From the NCBI GenBank assembly GCA_017454915.1, contig JAFTCC010000028.1, forward strand, positions 1 to 64,000: a stretch of 64,000 bases of DNA, written 5' to 3'. Both the position numbers and the translations under genes were made by a program. Positions within the stretch are counted from its first letter, which is position 1. Every line of letters begins with the position of its first letter. Source of the DNA: Paludibacteraceae bacterium. Lineage in GTDB: Bacteria; Bacteroidota; Bacteroidia; Bacteroidales; Paludibacteraceae. The notes under the pieces were generated by a model. The model ran no database searches and was not told the DNA's origin. It was given only the letters and a program-made list of their open reading frames with translations. This document shows positions 10,103 to 19,100 of this stretch, one piece after another.

Positions 10103-10873
10103 ATGAAAAAAAAGTCCGCAAAAAAACATAAACTGCGTTCTGGCATACTCAAGTGGACGTTTTATGTGCTTTTGGGATTGTTCGCTTTCAGCTTATTTAA
10201 TGTGATTCTGCTCAAGTATGTGCCTGTTTACTATACGCCGCTGATGCTTCGCCGCTCGTGGGAGGCTGCTGGCGATGGCAGGACATTGGATTTGCGCAAG
10301 AAATGGATGCCGCTTGAGCAGATTTCTCCTAACCTTGTTCAGGCAGTGGTGGCGGCGGAAGATAACTATTTTCGGGGGCATTATGGTTTTAGCCCTGCCA
10401 GTATCAAAGCCGCTTGGGTCAATAACAAAGCAGGAAAGAAAAGGCGCGGAGGTTCAACAATCAGTCAGCAGTGCGCTAAAAACGTGTTCACTTTTGGCTA
10501 TTCCAACTATTTCCGTAAAGCTGTTGAGGCTTACTATACGATACTTATCGAGTTGGTATGGGGTAAGGAAAGAATAATGGAGGTGTACCTCAATGTGATA
10601 GAAATGGGGGACGGAATTTTTGGCGCGGAAGCGTGTGCGCAGACATATTTCAAAATACCTGCTTCACAACTTACCAAGCGCCAGTCGGCGTTGATAGCAG
10701 TGTGCTTGCCAAGTCCGCGCAGGTTCAGGGTGTCGAACCCGACGACATATTTAATCTCGCGGCAGAAAACGATTGCTAAACTCATGGCGCAAGTTGGCGA
10801 ACAGAAGTTTGACAAGCAGTCGCTCGTTGAAGCGCGGTACAGATATAAGAACAGGAACAAGGACAATAAATAA
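10103..10873 (+). CDS. mtgA: Monofunctional peptidoglycan transglycosylase (GT51)
   Basis: 256 residues: basic N-terminus, one membrane anchor at about 18-38, then a GT51 glycosyltransferase domain facing the periplasm that polymerises lipid II into glycan strands. Key motifs are all there: EDNYF with the catalytic Glu at about 86, RGGSTISQQ at about 115-123, and KERIMEVYLN at about 154-163. There is no transpeptidase domain, so it is MtgA rather than a class A penicillin-binding protein; the length is right for MtgA. It sits 35 bases after sprA and 2 bases before mtaB, so it is cotranscribed. Confidence 0.92.
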   Translation: MKKKSAKKHKLRSGILKWTFYVLLGLFAFSLFNVILLKYVPVYYTPLMLRRSWEAAGDGRTLDLRKKWMPLEQISPNLVQAVVAAEDNYFRGHYGFSPASIKAAWVNNKAGKKRRGGSTISQQCAKNVFTFGYSNYFRKAVEAYYTILIELVWGKERIMEVYLNVIEMGDGIFGAEACAQTYFKIPASQLTKRQSALIAVCLPSPRRFRVSNPTTYLISRQKTIAKLMAQVGEQKFDKQSLVEARYRYKNRNKDNK

Positions 10874-10875
10874 AA

Positions 10876-12141
10876 GTGACATTCTCTTTTCACACATTAG
10901 GCTGTAAACTAAATTTTGCCGAGTCGTCAGACATCTGCCGTCAACTTTGTGAGCGTGGCTTCAATAAAGCGCAAGCAGGCGAAATGGCGGATGTGGTGTT
11001 GCTCAATACCTGTTCTGTTACTGATGTGGCTGACCACAAGGGCCGTCAGGCTATTCACCGTCTGCATAGGCTTCATCCTTCCGCACTATTTGTCGTAACC
11101 GGCTGTTATGCTCAACTTAAACCTGCTGAAGTGGCGTTGATAGACGGTGTTGATCTCGTGCTGGGCGCGGCAGAAAAAGCAGATGCGGCACAGCGCATAG
11201 TTGACATGCTCGGGCACCGTAGCGCCATCCAAGAGCAACGCGCTCCAATCTTCACGTCAGACATTCGCAGTAGTGCAGTTTTTCACCCTGCACGAAGTTT
11301 TGACGACCGCACACGCTGTTTCCTCAAGGTTCAGGACGGATGCGATTATTTCTGCACATACTGCACTATCCCGCTTGCGCGTGGAATAAGCCGCAGCGCA
11401 ACAATAAGCGATACTGTGGATGAAGTGAAAAAGGCAATAGACGAGGGAGCGAAAGAAATCGTTATCACTGGTGTTAATACAGGCGATTTTGGGCGGCGCA
11501 ACGGCGAAAATTTTATGCAACTTCTGCAGGCCATTGACAGTGTTGATGCTGATGTGCGATACCGCATATCAAGTGTCGAGCCCAATCTGCTCACTGACGA
11601 AATAATAGATTTTGTTGCCATGAGCCGACATTTCGCACCGCATTTTCACATACCGCTGCAATCGGGCTCAAATGCAGTACTTAAAATAATGCATCGCCGC
11701 TATACTTCAGAATTGTTTGCGCAAAAAGTAGCTAAAATCCGCTCTGTGTTGCCCTTTGCATTTATAGGTGTTGATGTGATTGTGGGAGTGCGAGGCGAAA
11801 CAGACCAGTATTTTGAAGAATCTCGTAAGTTTATTGAGGGGTTGCCTGTGTCGCAACTTCACGTGTTCACCTATTCTGAACGCACAGGTACGGCAATGCT
11901 TGATATGCCGACTTGCGTGGTGCCTCATGCCGAGCGCAAGCGCAGGAGTGAAATCCTGCATGAAGTGAGCAGTAAAAAACTTGCTGATTTCTATGCCGCC
12001 AATTCCGGATGCAATGCTACAGTGCTTTGGGAGGCAAAACGCGACAAAGGACTCATGGCAGGATTCACCGAGAATTATGTGCGCGTAACACGACCTTACG
12101 ATAAAAAACGTGTCAATACTTTTGAACAGATAACAATCTGA
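10876..12141 (+). CDS. mtaB: tRNA t6A37 methylthiotransferase MtaB
   Basis: 421 residues, GTG start two bases after the mtgA stop. It adds a methylthio group to the t6A base at position 37 of tRNAs reading ANN codons. The N-terminal MTTase domain carries three cluster cysteines (about 10, 46 and 77 in GCKLN, NTCSV and TGCYAQ). The radical-SAM motif CDYFCTYC is at about 156-163. The C-terminal RKRRSEIL and following TRAM-like part fit. Among methylthiotransferases the SFHTLGCKLN start and DGCDYFCTYCTIP resemble MtaB rather than MiaB or RimO. It shares an operon with T9SS genes, most likely by chance of genome order. Confidence 0.9.
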   Translation: MTFSFHTLGCKLNFAESSDICRQLCERGFNKAQAGEMADVVLLNTCSVTDVADHKGRQAIHRLHRLHPSALFVVTGCYAQLKPAEVALIDGVDLVLGAAEKADAAQRIVDMLGHRSAIQEQRAPIFTSDIRSSAVFHPARSFDDRTRCFLKVQDGCDYFCTYCTIPLARGISRSATISDTVDEVKKAIDEGAKEIVITGVNTGDFGRRNGENFMQLLQAIDSVDADVRYRISSVEPNLLTDEIIDFVAMSRHFAPHFHIPLQSGSNAVLKIMHRRYTSELFAQKVAKIRSVLPFAFIGVDVIVGVRGETDQYFEESRKFIEGLPVSQLHVFTYSERTGTAMLDMPTCVVPHAERKRRSEILHEVSSKKLADFYAANSGCNATVLWEAKRDKGLMAGFTENYVRVTRPYDKKRVNTFEQITI

Positions 12142-12149
12142 TTGGGCAG

Positions 12150-13253
12150 ATGAATACGTTTAGGCGAATAGCGTTGCTGTTTGGTTTGGCGGTCGCCATC
12201 TCCGCCAATGCTATTACCCTGCGTTTATTTGCCGACGGAGTGTGTGTGCTGACACGAGAGTATAAAAACGATGCCGTAATAGTGCCTGCAGTTTTTCCGT
12301 CAGCTGCTCTTGAGGCAGACAGCGTGGAGTTTCTCGGGTGGACTGATGTCCCGATGCAGGATGTTAATTCTGAAAGCAAAGTGGCGTATTATGACTATAA
12401 CCGAAGACTGACGGCTGACCTCGACTTGTATGCTGTTTATGCTGTGGTTAAATCTGCTGATAAATCGTTTGCGCTCGTCAAGTCAACAGAAGATTTCAGG
12501 GCAGGTGATTTATATCTTTTCACTGATTTTTCTGCAGCGGATGCTGCTGACAAACACGTTATGAGTGTCAATCAGCAGGGTAAGTTTGGCTTTCTCGCCT
12601 CTAAAGAGCCTGTGAATTTCGAAGGAGATAATCTGGTGCCGCCCTCCGATGCTTTTGTGGCACGATTGACTGATGTCGGTCCCACCGGTCGCTGCCGTTT
12701 TGCACAGCATGGGACAAGCAAGGTTTTTGCACTTAACGATGGTTTGACATCTGCAACATTTCAGTATGTAGGCTGTGCGGACCCCTTGCCTTGGTTAGGA
12801 GAATCGGCGGCAGGCTTATTGTCTTACTTTGACATAAGTGTTTCTGCGGAGTGTTCAGTTAGGATGACGATTAGCGAGAAACCTGAAAACCATATAGCTT
12901 ATGCTGCCCTAAAACGCAATGGCTATACCTACAATGTGTTTCACAACACTTCCTCGTCGGCGGCGCTCTATGTTTACCGTCTTAAGCGTACATTGAGCCG
13001 CATCACGCGCTTTGCGTCACAACCGCCTTTGCCCGACGGCTTGCCCGATGTGAAGTCATCTTCAGTCGTGCGCACAGATGAAGGACTGCTGGTTAAGGCA
13101 AACTCAGGCTCGAGGGTGAGAGTGTTTGACGCATTCGGCAGAACGATAACCGACTGCGTAGTTGACAAAGATGAAATGCATATTAGGCTCAATGTCGGAC
13201 ATGGTGTGTATTTCGTGCTTGTAAACGGCGAATTAAACAAGATAATTCTATGA
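12150..13253 (+). CDS. Secreted protein with T9SS-like C-terminal tail, unknown function
   Basis: 367 residues with a clear signal peptide (MNTFRRIALLFGLAVAISANA, cut near residue 21). I do not recognise the body, which is beta-rich. The last 50 residues read RVRVFDAFGRTITD ... IRLNVGHGVYFVLVNGE ... KIIL, which follows the pattern of a type A T9SS sorting domain (V-x-V-x-x-x-x-G-R ... L-x-x-G-x-Y-x-V ... K). If so it would be exported to the periplasm by Sec and carried out by the SprA machine encoded 2 kb upstream. It begins 8 bases after mtaB and its stop overlaps the gldG start by 4 bases, which points to translational coupling. Being encoded directly with sprA and gldG hints at a surface role, but this is inference. 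Confidence 0.7.
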   Translation: MNTFRRIALLFGLAVAISANAITLRLFADGVCVLTREYKNDAVIVPAVFPSAALEADSVEFLGWTDVPMQDVNSESKVAYYDYNRRLTADLDLYAVYAVVKSADKSFALVKSTEDFRAGDLYLFTDFSAADAADKHVMSVNQQGKFGFLASKEPVNFEGDNLVPPSDAFVARLTDVGPTGRCRFAQHGTSKVFALNDGLTSATFQYVGCADPLPWLGESAAGLLSYFDISVSAECSVRMTISEKPENHIAYAALKRNGYTYNVFHNTSSSAALYVYRLKRTLSRITRFASQPPLPDGLPDVKSSSVVRTDEGLLVKANSGSRVRVFDAFGRTITDCVVDKDEMHIRLNVGHGVYFVLVNGELNKIIL

Positions 13254-14917
13254 CTACTAAAAAGATACTGACATATATTGTCTCTGTGCTATGTCTTGCA
13301 GGCCTGTGTTATTTGCTTACGCTACGCAGTGCGCGCTATGACATGACTGCCGACAAACGTTATAGTCTTAGTCAGCCTACCGAGCGGCTGCTTGGAGGAA
13401 TGACAAAGCCCATAGAGGTAATTATTTATCTTGACGGCGAGCTCAATGCCGGATTTCTTCGGCTTCGTGATGCTACTGCGGATTTGCTTGACGAGATGGA
13501 CGCAGTTTCTGCTCATGGGTTAACGTATAGGTTCCATAATCCGCATGACGTTGCTGACCCGCAACAACACTATCAAGAACTTGCCGCGCGTGGACTTACT
13601 CCAACCGTTATTTACGACAAAGATAAGTCAGGCAACAACCGTCAGATATTGGTTTTCCCGTGGGCGGAGCTAAAATATGGTGGCAAGACAATAGCTGTTT
13701 CGCTACTTAAGAACGTGCGCGGACAGAGTGGTGAGGAAAATCTTAATGCATCAATCGAAACACTTGAATATGAAATAACTGATGCCTTGCGCATGCTTGT
13801 CAAAAAAGGCGTCCGCCATGTTGCGTTTTTAGAGGGGCACGGCGAGCTGCCAGAAGCTTACACTTATGATCTTACGGTGGCTTTGAGCCGTTATTTTCAG
13901 GTTGACCGTGGGGTGCTGCAGCATGACGCATCGGTGCTTGATGGTTTTGAGGCTGTCATCATAGCAGGTCCGAAACAGGCTTTTTCCGAACGCGACAAAT
14001 TTATTATAGACCAATATATTATGCGTGGCGGCAAGGTGCTGTGGATGCTTGATGGTGTCCGTTTCGACTATGCTTCGCTTTCGACCGAAGGTTTGACACC
14101 TGCAATAGCACTTGACCTCAACCTCACCGATATGCTGTTCCACTATGGCATTCGCGTAAATGCCGGTTTGCTGCAAGACGAGCAGTGTCTGCCTGTGCCG
14201 GTCAATGTCGCTCCTCAAGGTCAAAATCCGGATTATCAGCCTATCCCATGGCATTACCAGCCTTTGCTTCTTCCCTCGCCGCTTCATCCGGCATCAAGCC
14301 ACACCACTCAAGTCATTGCCACATTCCCCTCTACACTTGACTTTGTTGGTAGCGGTTCTGATGTGGAAGCTTCGCTTCTGCTTGTTAGCTCTGAAGCCAG
14401 CCGGGTAATTCCAACTCCGGCTAAGGTTGATCTTATGCCGCAGCGCGTTAGCGATGAAGATTTTCCGAAATCATACCTTCCGGTAGGAGCAATGCTCGAA
14501 GGCCAGTTCACGAGTGCATTTTCGCACCGTATTGCGCCAGACAGCATAGTTAATGCCGCGCCATTTGCGCCCAAAAGTGTGAAGACCAAAATGGCAGTGT
14601 TCGCTTGTGGCAGTTTAGCGCGCAATGATGTTGAAAACTCTCAAGTTGTTCCTCTCGGATTTGACCGATATACTCAAACACAGTTTGGCAACCGTGACTT
14701 GTTGCTCAACACCATTCTGTATCTCACCGATGATGCGGGGTGGATACAACTCAGGCAGAAACAGTTCACGTTGCGTCTGCTCAACACTACGGCTGTTAGG
14801 CGAAGCAAGACCATGGTTCAGGCGACGCTGATAGTTGTGCCGGCAGTGCTTCTGTTCATCTTTGGCATTGCTTATAACCTCCTCCGCCGTCCCCGCCGCA
14901 AATCCACTAAAGATTAA
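13250..14917 (+). CDS. gldG: Gliding-motility-associated ABC component GldG
   Basis: 555 residues. N-terminal membrane helix (about 6-25), a large periplasmic part, and a C-terminal helix (about 525-543) followed by a basic tail, the usual GldG plan. Family landmarks include RYDMTADKRYSLS, the GHGELPE segment and the MRGGKVLWMLDG strand. In gliding Bacteroidota GldA (ATPase), GldF (permease) and GldG form an ABC complex; in non-gliding Bacteroidales its role is unclear. The usual neighbour gldF is not here but at 54794. The gene overlaps the preceding stop by 4 bases and is followed by a strong terminator, so it is the last gene of the operon. Confidence 0.88.
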   Translation: MTTKKILTYIVSVLCLAGLCYLLTLRSARYDMTADKRYSLSQPTERLLGGMTKPIEVIIYLDGELNAGFLRLRDATADLLDEMDAVSAHGLTYRFHNPHDVADPQQHYQELAARGLTPTVIYDKDKSGNNRQILVFPWAELKYGGKTIAVSLLKNVRGQSGEENLNASIETLEYEITDALRMLVKKGVRHVAFLEGHGELPEAYTYDLTVALSRYFQVDRGVLQHDASVLDGFEAVIIAGPKQAFSERDKFIIDQYIMRGGKVLWMLDGVRFDYASLSTEGLTPAIALDLNLTDMLFHYGIRVNAGLLQDEQCLPVPVNVAPQGQNPDYQPIPWHYQPLLLPSPLHPASSHTTQVIATFPSTLDFVGSGSDVEASLLLVSSEASRVIPTPAKVDLMPQRVSDEDFPKSYLPVGAMLEGQFTSAFSHRIAPDSIVNAAPFAPKSVKTKMAVFACGSLARNDVENSQVVPLGFDRYTQTQFGNRDLLLNTILYLTDDAGWIQLRQKQFTLRLLNTTAVRRSKTMVQATLIVVPAVLLFIFGIAYNLLRRPRRKSTKD

Positions 14918-15014
14918 ATCCCAAGTTATTCAAGTTATTAAATCTATACTTACTATAGTGGTTATGAACAGTTTTTCAATCGTTAGAAAATAATAAAAGC
15001 GCTGAAAATTAAAT

Positions 15015-15077
15015 TCCGCAACGTTGACTGAAGATTTTTACGTAAATTTTTTCAGTTGACGTTGCGGATTTTTTTTT
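15015..15077 (+). terminator. Terminator of the sprA-gldG operon
   Basis: Arms 15015-15032 and 15051-15068 pair over 18 positions with two mismatches (TCCGCAACGT core), followed by nine T at 15069-15077: a classic intrinsic terminator 97 bases after gldG. Confidence 0.85.
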
Positions 15078-15117
15078 GCAAAGGGATGGCATGCGCCACA
15101 TACAATTTTGGAGTTGA

Positions 15118-16116
15118 TTATTTGAAAGCCTTCATGATTTTGGTGGGGCGGTGGTTATGGAAAGCTCCGAGCGGGTACTGCCCTTCGGCTTCTGGTGCCC
15201 AGTAAAAGACACCCTTGCAATGCCCTTCGCAATCATGCTTTGCGGCATCAATAAGTGCTTTCATAATCCTGTAGCCTTTAAGTGGTTTCTTTGCCTCGAC
15301 GCCTGTTTCCACAATCATGAGTTGGCAGTTGTGCTTTTGCGCAAGCCGGCGTATGTTGCTGCATACGCCTTTTATTGTTTCCCGCCATGTGTTAGTCAAT
15401 TTTGCTTTGCGGTCCCAGTAAGGATATACGCTCATGCCGATGATGTCCCACTTGGCGCCATATTGTTTTAGCCCGTCGAAAATGAAGTCGTATCGTTTTG
15501 CGTCGCAACCGGCGTCAAGGTGCACTATCACTTTAGCGTCAGGGTAAACGCTTTTCACAGCGTCATATCCTGCTTGTGTGAGACCTGCATACTGTTCCAT
15601 GTTGGTTGATGCGCGTCCTGTGTCCCACAGAAATCCGTCGGTTGTTTCATTGCCAACTTGCACCCATTTGACTTCGACACCGTTGTCGCGCAGCAATTGC
15701 AGTGTTTGTTTGGTGTGTTCTGCCAACGCTTGTTTCATCTGTTGGTAGTCCATATTTTTCCATGCCTGTGGGATATTCTGTTTGCCTGGGTCTGCCCACC
15801 AGTCGCTGTAGTGGAAGTCAATCATGATGGCAAGTCCGAGTTTTTGTGCACGTAGTGCCATCTGTAGCACATCATTGGGGCTGCATTTGTCGTCTTTGGG
15901 GTTGACCCACACGCGGTAACGCACTGCGTTGAGTCCCATTTCCTGCGAAAGGGCAGTATATTCGCGCTCTTCGCCGTTAGCGTTATAGAGTTTCCAACCG
16001 CGTGCTTCGAGTTCGGATATGGCGCTTATGTCCGCCCCGAGCCAAAATGGCTCCTGTGCGGCAATGTGCAACCACGTGGCGAGAATAAGAATGACTAAAG
16101 TTGATAATCGTGTCAT
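15118..16116 (-). CDS. GH53 arabinogalactan endo-beta-1,4-galactanase
   Basis: 332 residues with a signal peptide (cleavage near residue 20, HIAA-Q). A GH53 barrel that cuts beta-1,4-galactan side chains of plant pectin. Visible family motifs are FWLGADIS at the start, GLNAVRYRVW, DFHYSDWWADPGKQ, WVQVGNE with the acid/base Glu at about 157, and IVETG with the nucleophile Glu at about 270. The length is normal for the family. No SusC/SusD pair or other glycanases are nearby, so it is not in a polysaccharide utilization locus here. Its ATG overlaps the stop of the upstream helicase gene (TCATG on the plus strand, 16113-16116), suggesting coupled translation with a gene of unrelated function. 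Confidence 0.9.
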   Translation of the reverse strand: MTRLSTLVILILATWLHIAAQEPFWLGADISAISELEARGWKLYNANGEEREYTALSQEMGLNAVRYRVWVNPKDDKCSPNDVLQMALRAQKLGLAIMIDFHYSDWWADPGKQNIPQAWKNMDYQQMKQALAEHTKQTLQLLRDNGVEVKWVQVGNETTDGFLWDTGRASTNMEQYAGLTQAGYDAVKSVYPDAKVIVHLDAGCDAKRYDFIFDGLKQYGAKWDIIGMSVYPYWDRKAKLTNTWRETIKGVCSNIRRLAQKHNCQLMIVETGVEAKKPLKGYRIMKALIDAAKHDCEGHCKGVFYWAPEAEGQYPLGAFHNHRPTKIMKAFK

Positions 16117-19100
16117 GAGTTGTTTTTGTTAAGCGGTGATTTATAGTCTGGCTTTGTTGTGGTATTATCATCTACTGCGTTTTGTGTCTGATTTTTCAAA
16201 TCAGACTTTGTCAGTACTATATTTGCAAGGCAGACAGCATATTCGAGTTCTGAATCATTTGGTTTCCACGCCAATATATAGCTTACCTTAACACTTGTCA
16301 CGACATAGCCTTTTTCTATCCACACGTTTAATTTGTTTTTCCCTGATGCAGAAAGTGCGGCAATGTTAATAGTTTGTTCATTGAGCAAGAAGTCGTTGCT
16401 GTATTGCAGGGTATCGCCACTTCTAAGGCGAAGTATTATGTCCTTTCGTCCGTTGAAGAAACTGAGCCAAACGTCATGCATGCTCAGTGGAATAGATAGT
16501 GAAGAATAATCGGAAGCTTGAGGATTTGTGACAAGATAAAGGCGTTGCTTGGCGCGCGTAAGCCCAACGTAGTAGGCTCGCATGTTATTGATGTCTTTAT
16601 TGTCAGGCACAGATGACATTAGATAAACAGTGTCAAACTCTCGTCCTTTAGCCTTATGGATGGTGCTCACAAATACAGACTGTTCATCAGTCGCAATAAA
16701 GTCTTCTATGTCCGATTCGAAAATGAATTCTCGAATATCGCTGCGATAATATGATTGGTGAGTAGCTTCGAAATCGGAGAAGAAACGGCGCATGACATTT
16801 AGGCAATTGCTTTTGGCGTATTGCTCTAATGTACGTTGTTTTGCCTCATTCCAAATTTCTTTTGGGACAACTGCATCATCGTGGTTGCCAAGTTTATTTA
16901 AGAAATAGCGAACTTCAGCAAGGTTGCCGAATCGAAATCCGCCCATAGATTGCGCCACGGTGACATGCAACCCTCGCTGTTCCAGTTCATAAGCCACCTG
17001 CATGGTCTCTTCGTTTGTGCGAGTTAGTATTGCAGTAGTTCCTTCTATTTTGATGTCTGCATCAAGAAGTGATTTCAGTGTTATTACATCTCCTTCTACA
17101 CCTGTCACTGACTGAATGTTTATGTGCTTCAATCGCCCAGGTATGCGCTGCACAAATTTGTTGGCACATCTGACGATAGCTTTCGCTGACCGATAGTTGT
17201 CAGTCATCTCGTACAGTTGTGCCCCGGACTGAGTGACAAGAGCTTGCATATACTTTGAATCAGAGCCACGGAAGGCATAGATATTCTGGTCGTCATCGCC
17301 CACGGCAATCACTCGCATTTCTTCGTTATACCGCATTAAAGCCTGCACTAATCTAAAATCATCCTTCCCCATATCCTGTGCCTCATCGATGACTAACACA
17401 CTTTTGGCTATTTTTGACGGCTCTACTTCACCCCGTTCTATCATTTCTGCTGCAAGCCTCACCACATCTTTTACCTCATCCAGATTTCCTTGTTTGCCCA
17501 CAATGTCGAAACTATAAGAATGGAATGTCTTGATATCTACATAATGAGCAGCATTGCCAACCAATTCAATGAGTCGTTTTTTGAACTCTGTGGCAGCGGC
17601 GCGCGAGAAAGTCAGCATTAGCAGTTGTTCGTGCTTAACATCCTCAAGCAATAGCAGAGCAGCTAATTTATGTACCAACACCCGTGTTTTGCCGCTTCCA
17701 GGCCCTGCTGTAACCACAATATATTTAGATAATTTGTCTTCTATAATCTCGCGTTGACGCTTGGAGAGATTTCCAAAGAGTTTGTCGTATTTAGCAGGTG
17801 TGATATTTTTGTCAATTTGCGCGCGACGATCTTCCTTGAAATACTTTATGATGAACTTACGGAAGTCCAACATAAAGTAGTCATTGACGAATTGTAATGC
17901 TGCTTGATAGTCGCGGACCATCAAGTTTGCATATTCGCCAACGATGTGTATTTGACGTATGCGCTGCTTATAGAATTCATCCAGCAAGCGATACTGCTCT
18001 TTGCCGTAACGTGTTTTGCGATCTGCTATAAGACCAATCTGCATGGTATTATAGATGACGATGAAGCCACCTTCAATCTTCATCAATTCAGTTTTGGTGA
18101 GGTAGAGTAGCGCTTCTTCGATGTCGGCAATCGTAGGCTGTTGTTTTTCAGCGAACATGGTCTCTTGCCGGTTTGCTATAAATTGCCGGAGAAGTTCAAC
18201 GACGGAGAAATTCACAAGAATCATATCCTTGCTTGGGTCTCGATTGGCACCAAGTGCCTCAACAATATAGCGGCAGATGTCCATACGCCTTTCAAAGTGT
18301 GCCATCGTTACTTCTTGCGATGACTGCAGACGCACGCTTACGCTGTCAGTTGAACTGTGTTCCTGTTTGTGGATATATCCTTTCAGGGATAGAAAATGAA
18401 GCAGCATACGCAGGCGCTTTACAGTAGAATAACTGACCCCTGCCTTGTGTGCCTCTTCATTTAGTTCTTTGTAGTTGATTATCTGTGCTTCTTCTTTGAA
18501 ATGGCACAATAGGAATTTCTCTAACTTCAGGATTATTTCAAGATTGCGTAGAGAGGTACTCCTTGACACCCAAGCTTGCATGTCGCGGCTGTCAGCCAAC
18601 AGACCATCCTGCCTCATTAGGTTAATATTACGTATAACAGTCGCCTTACTCAACCCTAAAATATCGGCTAAATAATCCACGCGGCTCTCTGCTTCTGCGC
18701 CCCTGCCTTCTGCCGTGGCACGTGCGCTAATTAATGATTTAATAATACGCGCGGCTTCCTCACGTGATTTCTCATCGAAGAGGGATGAGACAGTCAGTTT
18801 ATAACGTGCCTCGTCCATGCTTTTCACGGTGATACCTGTCGCAAAAATATGTGGGGAGTTGCTTCCCCGTTGTATGAAACCAGCATCTTCAAGTGCTGCA
18901 ATAGCAGCCTTAACACGCGTTTCGATGTCCTCCACGTCGTCGTCCCAACCAGCTTGACGTGCTATGTCCAATGGCGAGCAACTGACCTTATTTCGTTTTG
19001 CTGTAAGGTCTTTAATCGCCTTCCAGACTTGCTGAATCTCACTTATGCTGAGTTTTGTCTGGTTAAGTAGGATGAAATGCTTGTCAAGGTCACTGTCAGC

